NCBI RefSeq assembly: GCF_030697375.1
Contig: NZ_JAUYQD010000044.1
Span: 248,001 to 312,000, forward strand
Direction: 5' to 3'
Length of the DNA stretch: 64,000 nt
Origin: Rhodoferax sp.
GTDB taxonomy: Bacteria; Pseudomonadota; Gammaproteobacteria; Burkholderiales; Burkholderiaceae_C
Below are positions 20,536-30,190 of this stretch, one piece after another; position 1 is the stretch's first letter; every line of letters starts with the position of its first letter. A program made the position numbers and the translations under genes. The notes under the pieces were generated by a model. That model searched no databases. It had not been told where the DNA came from and saw only the letters and a list, made by a program, of their open reading frames with translations.

Positions 20536-21375
20536 TCAGACTTTGCGCGCAGCAATAAAGAACTCACGGTTACCGTCGCCGCCTTCAATGGGCGAGTCAA
20601 ACCAATGGGTCACGGTCAACTCCAACGCGGCACAGGCCTCCCGCAAACGCTGCTCCACCAAGGGGTACATGGCGTCGTCTTTGACGATGCCACCTTTGCC
20701 CACCTGGCCGGGCTGCAACTCAAACTGGGGTTTCACCAGTGTCAGCAGCGTGCCGCCGTGCTTGAGAAACGGCACCACGGCCGGCAGCACCAGCGTCTGG
20801 GAAATAAAGGACAGGTCGGCCACGATCAAGTCGAATTCGGGCACAAATTCCGACACGGTGATATCGCCATCCCCAGCGCCGTCTTCGCCCTCATCTTCTG
20901 CATCAAATTGGCCTTCAGCCCCCGTACTGTATGCGTAAGCAGCTATTAAATCCGTAGCAACCAGTGCACGGGCATTGACCTTCTCCACACACAGCACACG
21001 CGGGTCTTCGCGCAGCTTGGGGTGCAACTGGGCGCTGCCCACGTCCACCCCCACCACGGAAGCCGCACCGTGCTGCAGCAGGCAGTCGGTGAAGCCGCCG
21101 GTGGACTGGCCCACGTCCAGGCACGCCCAGCCGGTGACGGACAAGCCCACCTGTTTCAAAGCAGCCTCCAGCTTCAGGCCACCCCGCGACACATAACGCG
21201 CCTCGGAGTCGTCCAGCAGTTGCAAAGGGGCGTCGTCAGGAACCTCGTCGCCGTTTTTGACGACGGTTTTCCATTCATCCCCTTTGCGCCACTGCACGCC
21301 GTCGGCGATCAGGCGTTGGGCTTGCGAGCGGGTGCTGGCCAGCCCACGGGCTACCAGAAGTTGGTCAATGCGCAT
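20536..21375 (-). CDS. tlyA: TlyA-family rRNA ribose methyltransferase (hemolysin A family)
   Basis: 279 residues. An N-terminal S4 RNA-binding domain (MRIDQLLVARGLASTRSQAQ) and an FtsJ-like methyltransferase domain with SAM motif LDVGQSTGGFTDCLLQ and LIVADLSFIS. Residues ~138-157 (TDLIAAYAYSTGAEGQFDA) come from a dispersed 57-bp repeat inserted in frame; an acidic tract EDEGEDGAGDGD follows. This stretch lies in a loop, so the enzyme is probably still active. It starts 12 bp after ahcY. Confidence 0.93.
   Translation of the reverse strand: MRIDQLLVARGLASTRSQAQRLIADGVQWRKGDEWKTVVKNGDEVPDDAPLQLLDDSEARYVSRGGLKLEAALKQVGLSVTGWACLDVGQSTGGFTDCLLQHGAASVVGVDVGSAQLHPKLREDPRVLCVEKVNARALVATDLIAAYAYSTGAEGQFDAEDEGEDGAGDGDITVSEFVPEFDLIVADLSFISQTLVLPAVVPFLKHGGTLLTLVKPQFELQPGQVGKGGIVKDDAMYPLVEQRLREACAALELTVTHWFDSPIEGGDGNREFFIAARKV
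20905..20960 (+). repeat. ~57-bp dispersed repeat, copy D, in frame inside tlyA
   Basis: Blocks AAATTGGCCTTCAGCCCCCG, ATGCGTAAGCAGCTATTAAA and GTAGCAA match the consensus of copies B, C and F. On the tlyA strand it encodes ...LIAAYAYSTGAEGQFD.... Confidence 0.8.
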
Positions 21376-21387
21376 GGGAAGTGTTGC

Positions 21388-22815
21388 TTAGTAGCGGTAG
21401 GTATCGGGCTTGTACGGGCCCACTTTGGGCACGCCAATGTAAGACGCTTGCTCGTCGGTGAGCTCGGTCAGCATGGCGCCAACCTTCTTCAGGTGCAAGC
21501 GGGCGACTTTTTCGTCCAGGTGCTTGGGCAAGACATAAACCTTGCCTTGCTCGTAGTAGTCGCTGTGGGTGAACAGCTCGATCTGGGCGATGGTCTGGTT
21601 GCAAAAGCTGTTGCTCATCACAAAGCTGGGGTGGCCGGTGCCGCAGCCCAGGTTCACCAAGCGGCCCTTGGCCAGCAGGATGATGCGTTTGCCGTCCGGG
21701 AAGATCACATGGTCCACCTGGGGCTTGATCTCTTCCCACTCGTATTTTTCCACCGAGGCGATGTCGATTTCGTTGTCGAAGTGGCCGATGTTGCAGACGA
21801 TGGCCTGGTCCTTCATGGCCGCCATGTGGTCGTGCGTGATGACGCGCTTGTTGCCGGTGGTGGTCACGAAAATGTCGGCCTTGTCGGCGGCGTATTCCAT
21901 GGTCACGACCTTGTAGCCTTCCATGGCGGCTTGTAGGGCGTTGATGGGGTCGATCTCAGTCACCCAGACCTGGGCGGACAGTGCGCGCAAAGCCTGGGCA
22001 GAGCCCTTGCCCACGTCACCGTAACCGGCCACGCAAGCCACCTTGCCGGCGATCATCACGTCGGTGGCGCGCTTGATGCCATCCACCAGCGATTCGCGGC
22101 AGCCGTACAGGTTGTCGAACTTGCTCTTGGTCACCGAGTCGTTGACGTTGATGGCGCGGAACATCAGGGAGCCCTTGGCCGACATTTCCTTCAGGCGGTG
22201 CACGCCGGTGGTGGTTTCTTCGGTCACACCGATGATCTGGGCGCCCTTGCGGCTGTACCAGGTGGAATCCTGTGCCAGCTTGGCTTTGATGGCGGCGAAC
22301 AGGCAGGTTTCTTCTTCGCTGCCGGGGTTTTCCAGCAAGGATGCGTCGGTTTCGGCGCGCTTGCCCAGGTGCATCAGGAGCGTGGCGTCGCCGCCGTCGT
22401 CCAGAATCATGTTGGGGCCTTCGCCCTCCTCGCCTTTGGCAGCAAACTCAAAAATGCGGTGGGTGTAATCCCAGTAGTCGGTCAGGTTTTCACCCTTGTA
22501 GGCAAACACCGAGGTGCCGGCTGCAACCAGGGCGGCGGCGGCGTGGTCTTGCGTGGAAAAGATGTTGCACGAGGCCCAGCGGATGTCGGCACCCAGGGCT
22601 TGCAGGGTTTCCATCAACACGCCGGTCTGGATGGTCATGTGCAGGGAACCGGTGATGCGCGCACCTTTGAGGGGCTGCTTGGGGGCGAATTCTTCGCGGA
22701 TGGCCATCAGGCCGGGCATTTCCGTTTCGGCGATGCGCAACTCTTTGCGGCCCCAGGCAGCCAGGGACAAATCGGCGATCACGTAATCGACATTGGGGGT
22801 GAGAACAGCACTCAT
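21388..22815 (-). CDS. ahcY: S-adenosylhomocysteine hydrolase
   Basis: 475 residues. It splits SAH into adenosine and homocysteine, closing the methyl cycle. NAD-binding motif [10 protein letters not shown], substrate blocks [13 protein letters not shown] and EDEE-like [11 protein letters not shown], and the C-terminal KPDTYRY signature are present. The start is [11 protein letters not shown] (ATG at 22815). Its leader carries an SAH riboswitch, so SAH accumulation should raise expression of ahcY and the downstream tlyA and metF. Confidence 0.98.
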   Translation of the reverse strand: MSAVLTPNVDYVIADLSLAAWGRKELRIAETEMPGLMAIREEFAPKQPLKGARITGSLHMTIQTGVLMETLQALGADIRWASCNIFSTQDHAAAALVAAGTSVFAYKGENLTDYWDYTHRIFEFAAKGEEGEGPNMILDDGGDATLLMHLGKRAETDASLLENPGSEEETCLFAAIKAKLAQDSTWYSRKGAQIIGVTEETTTGVHRLKEMSAKGSLMFRAINVNDSVTKSKFDNLYGCRESLVDGIKRATDVMIAGKVACVAGYGDVGKGSAQALRALSAQVWVTEIDPINALQAAMEGYKVVTMEYAADKADIFVTTTGNKRVITHDHMAAMKDQAIVCNIGHFDNEIDIASVEKYEWEEIKPQVDHVIFPDGKRIILLAKGRLVNLGCGTGHPSFVMSNSFCNQTIAQIELFTHSDYYEQGKVYVLPKHLDEKVARLHLKKVGAMLTELTDEQASYIGVPKVGPYKPDTYRY

Positions 22816-22882
22816 ATGGGCTCCAGACATGGGTTGAATGCCACGGTGCTGCGGTGCGGGAAAACTCACACCACAGACCCGT

Positions 22883-22989
22883 GGGTGAGCGCGGTTGGAG
22901 GGCGGCAAACCTCAGAGGCCCACCGGATTCCGAGCCTCGCTCGCAACCCTGTGCACATCGGACAGGGGGCGGGCTGCAACGCTCCTCGG
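22883..22989 (-). promoter_or_regulatory. S-adenosylhomocysteine (SAH) riboswitch
   Basis: On the ahcY strand the leader begins CCGAGGAGCGTTGCAGCCCG, continues with GCGAGGCTCGG, and ends AACCGCGCTCACCC. CCGAG pairs with CTCGG and GAGCG pairs with CGCTC, forming the pseudoknotted layout of the known SAH aptamer. The start of the aptamer is ~10 nt after a TATAAT box and its end is ~67 nt before the ahcY start. Location in front of ahcY matches known examples in proteobacteria. Confidence 0.92.
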
Positions 22990-22998
22990 AAAGGCCAG

Positions 22999-23004
22999 AT
23001 TATA
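22999..23004 (-). promoter_or_regulatory. -10 element of the ahcY promoter
   Basis: A perfect TATAAT on the minus strand places transcription start within a few bases of the riboswitch 5' end. No good -35 hexamer is visible at 16-18 bp spacing. Confidence 0.7.
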
Positions 23005-23021
23005 GGCCGAAGCCTGCCATT

Positions 23022-23120
23022 CCATTTTCAGATCGATGGGAGATTAGGCGCACCGACGCAGGCAGTGCTGTAGCACGACCAGGAGGGGCAACGACATATC
23101 GCATTGATCTGGAAATGGGA
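23022..23120. repeat. Imperfect inverted repeat between ahcY promoter and lacI-type gene
   Basis: CCATTTTCAGATCGATG (23022-23038) is mirrored by CATTGATCTGGAAATGG (23102-23118) with three differences, ~63 bp apart. It could be a small inserted element with terminal repeats or a structured 3' UTR for the LacI-family gene. No function can be assigned. Confidence 0.4.
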
Positions 23121-24134
23121 TCATTGAACGGGGCCCGTTGTGGAGCCCACCACCAGATCGGGCTGCCGCAGGATGTGAAAGGGGCCGGAATCGGCCTCCC
23201 GTAAAACCTGCAGCACCATTTCCGCCATGGTGACACCCGAGGCGTGCGCCGTGGGCTGGGAGACCGTGGTGAGCTGCATGCCTGGCAGCAAGGAGTCGTT
23301 GGGGATATCCCCATGGACCACCACCGAGACATCCTTCCCCACCACCACGCCCGCATTGAGCAGCCCCCGGATGACCCCTATGCCACCCAAATTATTGTCC
23401 ACCACCACGGCGGTGGGGCGTGGGCTCAGGCGCAGGAACTGGGCGACGGACTCCAGTCCCCCGCGCCGGTCAATAACACCGCCCATTTGGCACTCCGGCG
23501 GACAGTCCAAGCCTGCGGACGCCAAGGCGTCCAAAAAGCCGCGGTGCCGCTGGAACGCGAAATTCAACTCCAGCGGTGCGTGCACATAGGCAAAACGGGT
23601 GTGCCCCAGCGACAACAAATGCTGGACCGCCAAACGGCTGCCCTGTTCATTGTCAAAATCAAACCACGAAAAATCCTGGCAATCTGCCGTGCGCCCATAC
23701 GCGAGGAAAGGGTAGCCTTTTTCAAGCAGAAATTCCACACGGTTATCTTTCACCCGGGTATTGGGCACAATCACGGCGTCCACCCGGCTGCCAAAGAACA
23801 GCCGCTCGTAAATGTGCAGTTCACCGTCGCCGTTGGCCACGGCCAGCAACAAATCGAGCTGGTCCCGTTCCAGCCGCTCAGCCAAGCCCCCCGCCATGTC
23901 CAGAAACTGCGGGTTGCCCAGATTCTCGACCGCCGCCGAATACACAATACCCACCGCATCGGTGTTGCCCCGCACCAAACGCCGCGCACCGGCGTCCGGG
24001 CGGTAGCCCATGGCCAGGGCCATTTCCTGGACCCGCAACCGGGTTTGCGCGTTCACGTCGGTGTAGCCATTCAAGGCGCGGCTGACTGTCGAGGTTGACA
24101 GCGACAGCGCCTTGGCCAATTGCTTGATACTCAC
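23121..24134 (-). CDS. aglR: LacI-family transcriptional repressor of the alpha-glucoside operon
   Basis: 337 residues from a GTG start with GGAG 7 nt upstream. LacI helix-turn-helix at the N-terminus (IKQLAKALSLSTSTVSRALN) with the hinge RPDAGARRL. The periplasmic-binding-protein-like sugar domain follows (DAVGIVYSAAVENLG ... GTDAVIVPN-type blocks ... VVHGDIPND). Last gene of the six-gene operon, 57 bp after the ATPase gene. It probably binds the twin AAAACGTTTT operators upstream of the operon's first gene; symbol assigned by similarity to rhizobial aglR and operon content. Confidence 0.88.
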   Translation of the reverse strand: MSIKQLAKALSLSTSTVSRALNGYTDVNAQTRLRVQEMALAMGYRPDAGARRLVRGNTDAVGIVYSAAVENLGNPQFLDMAGGLAERLERDQLDLLLAVANGDGELHIYERLFFGSRVDAVIVPNTRVKDNRVEFLLEKGYPFLAYGRTADCQDFSWFDFDNEQGSRLAVQHLLSLGHTRFAYVHAPLELNFAFQRHRGFLDALASAGLDCPPECQMGGVIDRRGGLESVAQFLRLSPRPTAVVVDNNLGGIGVIRGLLNAGVVVGKDVSVVVHGDIPNDSLLPGMQLTTVSQPTAHASGVTMAEMVLQVLREADSGPFHILRQPDLVVGSTTGPVQ

Positions 24135-24191
24135 TCAGATCTCCAAATCATGAAAATCGAGTGTAAGCCCTCTACCAGTACGGCCCGTTGC

Positions 24192-25331
24192 TTATCCGCA
24201 AGGCAAATCCACGGTGCGGTCGCAGGCGAGACCGGCATCGTCAAACAGGTGCAAGCGCTCTGGATCGGCGGCCAGCGCAACAGGTGCGCCCAAGGCCATG
24301 GATGCAGTGCCTTCGGTTTTGACGGTCAAGACCGGCAGTCCGGCGCCCACATCGACGTAGATCAGCGACGACTCGCCCAAGCGCTCGATATAGCTGACCG
24401 TGCCGCGCAAGGTGGCGTGTTCGGACGAGGGCGCCACCACGCGGATGTCCTCGGGGCGCAGGCCCAGTTGCACCGCGGCACCGGCGGACAATCGGCTGGC
24501 ATCCACCGCAGCCGCCAAGGCAAACGGCCCCACCTGAATCTCCGCACGGGCCGAGAAACCGGCGATCAGGGTGGCGGGCAGCACATTCATCTTGGGTGAA
24601 CCAATGAACTCCGCCACAAACAGGCTGTTGGGGCGGTGGTACAGGGTCAGCGGCGCGCCGATCTGGGCCACGCTGCCGTGTTGGGCAATGCGGTCGCCGG
24701 TATTGAGCAAGACGATTTTGTCGGCCAGGGTCATGGCCTCCACCTGGTCGTGGGTCACGTAAATCATGCTGGAGCCGCTCAGGCGCTGGTGCAGCTTGGC
24801 GATTTCCAGGCGGGTTTGCACGCGCAGCGCCGCATCCAGGTTGGACAGGGGCTCGTCAAACAAGAAAACACCGGGCTCTTTGACAATCGCCCGCCCGATG
24901 GCCACGCGTTGGCGCTGCCCGCCGGACAAAGCCTTGGGCAGGCGGTCGAGCAAATGGTTCAGCTGCAGGGCGTCCGACGCCTCTTGCACCTTGCGGGCAA
25001 TCGCGGCCTTGTCGGCACCCAGCACCTGCAGCCCAAAGGCCATGTTCTCGCGCACCGTCATGTGCGGGTACAGCGCATAACTCTGAAACACCATGGCCAG
25101 GCCGCGCTGGGCTGGCGGCAAGTCATTCGCCCGTCGCCCGTCGATCAGCAAGTCCCCCGAGGTGATCTCCTCCAGGCCTGCCACCAGGCGCAGCAAGGTG
25201 GACTTGCCACAGCCGGAGGGGCCGACAAAGACACAAAATTCGCCATCTTCGATGCGGATGTTCGCATTGTTGATGGTCAGGCTCTGCGGCGTGTAACGCT
25301 TGCAGATGTTTTTGAATTCAACGGTGGACAT
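24192..25331 (-). CDS. aglK: ABC transporter ATPase (MalK/AglK type)
   Basis: 379 residues. Walker A GPSGCGKST, signature LSGGQRQRVAIGRA, Walker B VFLFDEPLSNLDA, switch His in YVTHDQVEAM. C-terminal MalK-type OB/TOBE regulatory domain (GLRPEDIRV). It energises the alpha-glucoside permease made by the two upstream permease genes. Confidence 0.95.
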   Translation of the reverse strand: MSTVEFKNICKRYTPQSLTINNANIRIEDGEFCVFVGPSGCGKSTLLRLVAGLEEITSGDLLIDGRRANDLPPAQRGLAMVFQSYALYPHMTVRENMAFGLQVLGADKAAIARKVQEASDALQLNHLLDRLPKALSGGQRQRVAIGRAIVKEPGVFLFDEPLSNLDAALRVQTRLEIAKLHQRLSGSSMIYVTHDQVEAMTLADKIVLLNTGDRIAQHGSVAQIGAPLTLYHRPNSLFVAEFIGSPKMNVLPATLIAGFSARAEIQVGPFALAAAVDASRLSAGAAVQLGLRPEDIRVVAPSSEHATLRGTVSYIERLGESSLIYVDVGAGLPVLTVKTEGTASMALGAPVALAADPERLHLFDDAGLACDRTVDLPCG

Positions 25332-25346
25332 GGTGAATACGCTCCT

Positions 25347-26987
25347 TTACACCTTGGCAATCACAGCGCCCCAGGGCGCAAACTGCAGGCTGTCTCCAAC
25401 CAGTTCGGCTCCGGTGAGCCCGCTGGCATGCACCTGCGCACAGTCGGATGCTTGGGGCGGGAGTTTCCAGGTCACCGTTTCATTGCTGAAGCTGAAAGCA
25501 CAGAGCAGGGTCTCGTCCCCCAACTGGCGCAAAAAGGAGACCACGTGGTCGTGCTCCGGCAGCACCGTCATGGTGCCGCTGACCAGGGCCGGCATGGTTT
25601 TGCGCCAGCGCAGCAGCTGGCGGTAAAAACTCAGCAAGGAGTCCTCCGCCGCACCCTGCACATCGGCTGCGCGTTCCACATGTTCGGGGGCGACCGGAAG
25701 CCAGGGCTCGCCCGCAGTGAAGCCGGCATGGGGCAGGTTTTGGTCCCAGGGCATGGGGGTGCGGCAGCCATCGCGGCCCTTGAACTCGGGCCACATGGAG
25801 ATGCCGTAGGGGTCTTGCAACTGCTCGAACGCCAGCGTGGCTTCGGTCAAGCCCAACTCGTCGCCCTGGTAAATACTGGGCGAGCCGCGCAGACTCATTT
25901 GCAGCGCGGCACTCAGGCGCAGCAGGCGCGGGTCGGGCGTGTCACCACCCCAGCGCGAGGCCAGGCGCATGACATCATGGTTGGACAGGGCCCAGGAAGC
26001 CCAGCTGTCCTTGGCCTCCACCTCAAAACGGGTGAGCACGCCGTGGATGTAACGCGCATCGCGGTTCGGGCCCAGCAAATCAAAGCTGTAGGCCATGTGC
26101 AAATGCTCTTGGCCCCGGGTGTATTCGGCCATGCGCACCAGGCCATGGTCGCAGCCGATCTCGCCCACCGTGGTGGTGCCGGGGTATTCGTCCAGCAGGC
26201 TGCGCAGGCGGCGGATGAAGGCCAGGTTCTCGGGCTGGCTCTTGTCGTGGCGGTGCCACTGCCAGGCGTAGGGGTTGACCGGCGTCACAGCGGGGTCGGA
26301 GCCATCTGGCTTGCCCCGCGGCGGGTTGGACCGAAGCTGGGCATCGTGCACGTAGAAGTTGACGGTGTCCAGGCGGAACCCATCCACCCCCAAGTCCAGC
26401 CAGAAGCGCGCTGTGTCCAACAAGGCGTCCTGCACCTGTGGGCAATGAAAATTCAAATCCGGCTGGCTGGTCAAGAAATTGTGCAGGTAGTACTGGCAGC
26501 GCCGGGTGTCCCACTGCCATGCACTGCCGCCAAAAATGGACAACCAGTTGTTCGGCGGTGTGCCGTCTTCCTGGGCATCCGCCCAGACATACCAGTCGGC
26601 GCGCGCATTGTCGCGGCTGGATCGACTCTCCAGAAACCAGGGGTGCTGGTCCGAGGTGTGGGACAAGACCTGGTCGGTAATCACTTTCAGGCCCAGGGCA
26701 TGCGCCCGCGCCACCAGCGCCCGCGCATCGTCCAAGGTGCCAAACATGGGATCGACGTCGCAGTAGTCGCTCACGTCGTAGCCAAAATCCTTCATCGGGC
26801 TTTTGAAAAAGGGCGATAACCAGATGGCATCCACCCCCAGGTCGGCAACGTATTGCAGGCGGTCGGTGATGCCCGGCAAATCACCGATGCCGTCGCCGTT
26901 GCTGTCTTGAAAGCTGCGGGGGTAGATTTGGTAAATCACACCGCCACGCCACCATTCGTTGCCCAATTGTTGTTTTGTTTGACCCAT
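25347..26987 (-). CDS. aglA: Alpha-glucosidase, GH13 family
   Basis: 546 residues, without a signal peptide, so cytoplasmic. It hydrolyses imported alpha-glucosides to glucose. GH13 blocks: WWRGGVIYQIYPRSFQDSNG, DAIWLSPFF, DQVLSHTSDQHPWF, DGFRLDTVNFY (nucleophile Asp), VGEIG (acid/base Glu) and LSNHDVMR (transition-state Asp). The fold and blocks fit the oligo-1,6/alpha-1,4-glucosidase subfamilies; exact linkage specificity cannot be told. It sits between permease and ATPase genes in the operon. Confidence 0.95.
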   Translation of the reverse strand: MGQTKQQLGNEWWRGGVIYQIYPRSFQDSNGDGIGDLPGITDRLQYVADLGVDAIWLSPFFKSPMKDFGYDVSDYCDVDPMFGTLDDARALVARAHALGLKVITDQVLSHTSDQHPWFLESRSSRDNARADWYVWADAQEDGTPPNNWLSIFGGSAWQWDTRRCQYYLHNFLTSQPDLNFHCPQVQDALLDTARFWLDLGVDGFRLDTVNFYVHDAQLRSNPPRGKPDGSDPAVTPVNPYAWQWHRHDKSQPENLAFIRRLRSLLDEYPGTTTVGEIGCDHGLVRMAEYTRGQEHLHMAYSFDLLGPNRDARYIHGVLTRFEVEAKDSWASWALSNHDVMRLASRWGGDTPDPRLLRLSAALQMSLRGSPSIYQGDELGLTEATLAFEQLQDPYGISMWPEFKGRDGCRTPMPWDQNLPHAGFTAGEPWLPVAPEHVERAADVQGAAEDSLLSFYRQLLRWRKTMPALVSGTMTVLPEHDHVVSFLRQLGDETLLCAFSFSNETVTWKLPPQASDCAQVHASGLTGAELVGDSLQFAPWGAVIAKV

Positions 26988-26991
26988 ACAG

Positions 26992-27828
26992 TTACCCTTT
27001 CACCGCGCCGGCGGTCAGGCCGGACACAATCTTCTTTTGAAAAACCAACACCAAACCAATCAGGGGCAAGGTCACCAGCACGGAGGCCGCCATGATCTTT
27101 CCCCAGGGAATGTCGTATTTGCTGGCGCCGCTGATCAGGGAGATGGACACCGGCACCAGGCGCTCGTCGTTGTCCAGCACAAAGGTCAACGCGAACAGAA
27201 ATTCATTCCAGGCCGCCACAAAGGCCAGCAAACCGGTGGACACCAAGGCGGGCCAGAGCAGGGGCAAAAACACCTGGAAAATAATGCGCAGCGGTGAGCA
27301 GCCGTCCATCACCGCAGCCTCTTCCAACTCCTTGGGCAACTGCTGCATGAAGGTGGTGAGCACCCACACGGTGAAGGGCAGCGTGAAGATCATGTAGGGC
27401 AGTACCAGGCCGATGGCGCGGTTGTACAGCCCCAGGGAACGGATCAACTCGAACATGCCAGACAAAACGGCCACCTGCGGAAACATGGACACCGCCAGGA
27501 TCGCCATCATCAGCAAGCCCCGGCCCTTGAACTGGATGCGGCCCAAGGCGTAGGCGGCGGTCAGGGCCAACAGCAGGGACAGCGTCACCACCAGCACGGA
27601 CACCAGGATGGAGTTGCCGATGTGGCGCCCAAAGGGCTGCTCGGCCACCGTGAACAGGCTGATGTAGTTGTCCAGCGTGGCGTGTGTCGGGATCAGCTCG
27701 GTCGTGAACAGGGCGGACCCGGTTTTGAGCGAGGTTGATATCGCATAGACAAACGGAAACACCGATTCCAGGGTCACCAGAATGGCGACGGCATACAGGG
27801 CGATTCGCCACATTTTTGCGCTCTTCAT
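26992..27828 (-). CDS. aglG: Alpha-glucoside ABC transporter permease (MalG type)
   Basis: 278 residues, about six transmembrane helices. The EAA loop EEAAVMDGCSPLRIIFQVFLP contacts the ATPase. Start ATG at 27828 overlaps the stop of the upstream permease by 4 bp. The GH13 gene follows after 4 bp. Confidence 0.94.
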   Translation of the reverse strand: MKSAKMWRIALYAVAILVTLESVFPFVYAISTSLKTGSALFTTELIPTHATLDNYISLFTVAEQPFGRHIGNSILVSVLVVTLSLLLALTAAYALGRIQFKGRGLLMMAILAVSMFPQVAVLSGMFELIRSLGLYNRAIGLVLPYMIFTLPFTVWVLTTFMQQLPKELEEAAVMDGCSPLRIIFQVFLPLLWPALVSTGLLAFVAAWNEFLFALTFVLDNDERLVPVSISLISGASKYDIPWGKIMAASVLVTLPLIGLVLVFQKKIVSGLTAGAVKG

Positions 27829-28739
27829 GCTGTTTTCTCCGCGTCGGAGGTCCGTGCCAAGCGCATGTAGGCGACCGTGCACAAACCAATGATCAAAAAC
27901 AAGGCGGTTGCGGCTGCCGAGCCAAAGCCGACATAACCGTTGTCCACCATCTCCCGGCGCACAAAGCCCGACATGCTGATGGTGCTGTTGCTGTTGGACG
28001 TCAGTACATAAATCAAGTCAAACACACGCAAGGCATCGAGCAAGCGGAAAATGACAGCCACCATCAGGGCCGGGCGGATCAAGGGCAGCGTGATCTTCCA
28101 GAACACGCGCAGGGGGTGCACCCCATCCACCTCGGCCGCCTCGTAACAGTCGGTCGGCATGGTCTGCAGGGCGGCCAAAATCAGCAGCGCCATGAAGGGG
28201 GTGGTCTTCCAGACATCGACAATGACCACCGTCCACATGGCGTAGGACGAGTCCGCCGTCCAGGCGATGTTTTGGGAGATGAGCCCCACCGCCATCAGCC
28301 AGTGGTTCACCACGCCAAACTGGTCGTGCAGCATCCAGCCCCACAACTTGGCCGACACAATGGTGGGAATGGCCCAGGGCACCAGCACCGCGGCGCGGAC
28401 CCAGGCCCGGCCTTTGAAATTTTGGTTCAGCAGCAGGGCGACGCCCAGGCCCAGCACCGTTTCCAGCGACACCGACAGGACGGCAAAGCGCAGCGTGTTG
28501 CCGATGGCAATGCCCCAGTCGCTGCGCCAAAATCCTTCGGTGTGGTATTCGTTGGCGAACAAACCAAATTCGCCGAAATAGTTTTCCCAACCAATGAATT
28601 TGGCTTTCGACAAATCATTGATATTGGCATCGGTAAAGCTGAACCAGATCGTGCGCAGCAAAGGCCACATGGCCACCATCAGCAGCGTCACCATCATTGG
28701 CATCAGAAACAGCCAAGCGGTCCGGCTCTTGTTTTTCAT
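27825..28739 (-). CDS. aglF: Alpha-glucoside ABC transporter permease (MalF type)
   Basis: 304 residues with about six transmembrane helices. EAA loop YEAAEVDGVHPLRVFWKITLP. The start is ATG 28739 with AAAGG upstream; GTG 28742 is an alternative. Forms the membrane channel with the MalG-type partner. Confidence 0.94.
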   Translation of the reverse strand: MKNKSRTAWLFLMPMMVTLLMVAMWPLLRTIWFSFTDANINDLSKAKFIGWENYFGEFGLFANEYHTEGFWRSDWGIAIGNTLRFAVLSVSLETVLGLGVALLLNQNFKGRAWVRAAVLVPWAIPTIVSAKLWGWMLHDQFGVVNHWLMAVGLISQNIAWTADSSYAMWTVVIVDVWKTTPFMALLILAALQTMPTDCYEAAEVDGVHPLRVFWKITLPLIRPALMVAVIFRLLDALRVFDLIYVLTSNSNSTISMSGFVRREMVDNGYVGFGSAAATALFLIIGLCTVAYMRLARTSDAEKTA

Positions 28740-28826
28740 CACATACCTTTTCTCATAGCCTCAAAGCACTACACGCCACACCGCCCCGCGCCCTGGCGGG
28801 CCACGGTGTGGCCATGCCTACTTACC

Positions 28827-30104
28827 TTACCAACCGGTACGCTTGATTTGTTTGAGGCGACCGTCCAGGCGCTTCAAACTGTCTTCGGCAGTGGCTTTGC
28901 CCGACAAGACTTCATGGGTCGCATTCCAGAACGCCTGGCTCACTTCCGGGTACTTCAGACCGGTGACGGTCGCAGGACGCGGCGAAGCATTGGTAAAGAC
29001 ACTGTGCAGGTCGCCATAAAACGGATTGGCCGCCAACACCTCTTTGTCCAAGTAGAGCGAACGCACGGTCGGGTTGTAGGAACCTTTGATGGCGCGCTCT
29101 TTCTGCATATTGGTGCTGGTCAAGAACATCACCAAATCCGCTGCGGCATCCACGTTTTTGGAGTACTTGGAGACCGCCAACTGCCAGCCGCCCAGAGCCG
29201 CACCCCCCTTGCCACCGGCGGTGGCCGACGGCAAGGCCGACACGCCAATTTTGCCTTTGATCGGGCTGTCCGCACCGTTGCCCAGTGACCAGGCGTAGGG
29301 CCAGTTGCGCATGAAGGCGGCCTTGCCGTTCTGGAACACACCGCGTGCGTCTTCTTCACCGTAGTTCAGCACGCCGGTGGGGGCAATCGTGCCCACCCAG
29401 GAGGCTGCCGTTTTGAGCGCCTTGACCGCGTTGGGGTTGTTGATGGTGATGTCGCCCTTGGCATCCACAATGGAACCGCCGTCGAACGCCGCCAACCACT
29501 CCACCGCGTCACAGGTCAAACCTTCGTAGGCCTTGGCCTGGAACACAAAACCTTGGAAGTCTGCCGCACCGGCGGCACGCTCGCCGTCCTGGATTTTCTT
29601 GGCCACCGTGGCCAACTCATCCCAGGTTTTGGGGGCTTTCATGCCGTATTTTTCGACCAAATCCTTGCGGTAAAACAGCAGGCCTGCATCGGTGAACCAA
29701 GGCATTGCCAGCAGCTTGCCGTCGATCGTGTTGTTGCTCACGATGGCCGGGAAGTGCAGCGCCTCAGCGCCTCTGCTGTATTTTTTAAGGTCCACCAGGT
29801 GGTCCTTGATCACGCCGGGCCAGACCACGTCCACCATCACCACGTCCAGATCCGACGATCCAGCGGCAAACATCTGGCGGAACAAGCCCAGAATGTCCGT
29901 GGTGGAGGACGGTGAGGTGAATAGCTTGACGGTATTGCCCGTCTTCTTGGCCCACTCATCGGTGTGTTTTTTGCAAAACTCGTAGTCTTGCCCCACCGAT
30001 CCACAAGAGATCGTGATGCTGGCCGCTTGCGCAGAAACCACAGCACCCAACAGCCCCAAGCCCATCACAGCACCTTGCAGGGTTCGCTTCATCGTCGTCT
30101 TCAT
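28827..30104 (-). CDS. aglE: Alpha-glucoside-binding periplasmic protein
   Basis: 425 residues with a signal peptide (KRTLQGAVMGLGLLGAVVSAQA) and the family-1 extracellular solute-binding fold (LDVVMVDVVWPG, TDAGLLFYRKDL, PKTWDELATVAKKIQ, NGKAAFMRNWPYAW). GGAG lies 11 nt before the ATG. First gene of the operon; twin LacI-type operators lie ~90 bp upstream. Substrate is inferred from the GH13 enzyme in the same operon. Confidence 0.93.
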   Translation of the reverse strand: MKTTMKRTLQGAVMGLGLLGAVVSAQAASITISCGSVGQDYEFCKKHTDEWAKKTGNTVKLFTSPSSTTDILGLFRQMFAAGSSDLDVVMVDVVWPGVIKDHLVDLKKYSRGAEALHFPAIVSNNTIDGKLLAMPWFTDAGLLFYRKDLVEKYGMKAPKTWDELATVAKKIQDGERAAGAADFQGFVFQAKAYEGLTCDAVEWLAAFDGGSIVDAKGDITINNPNAVKALKTAASWVGTIAPTGVLNYGEEDARGVFQNGKAAFMRNWPYAWSLGNGADSPIKGKIGVSALPSATAGGKGGAALGGWQLAVSKYSKNVDAAADLVMFLTSTNMQKERAIKGSYNPTVRSLYLDKEVLAANPFYGDLHSVFTNASPRPATVTGLKYPEVSQAFWNATHEVLSGKATAEDSLKRLDGRLKQIKRTGW

Positions 30105-30190
30105 TTCTAATTTCTCCTCGACAGCAAATAAAAAAGTGGCCAACGCCTTTGGTCGAACATTCTTTGCCCAATACACAGAATGTTGGTTTC

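Noticed and set aside
24636..26819. 727-codon open frame opposite the ATPase and alpha-glucosidase genes
   Set aside because: Antisense shadow; both opposing genes have full catalytic motifs.
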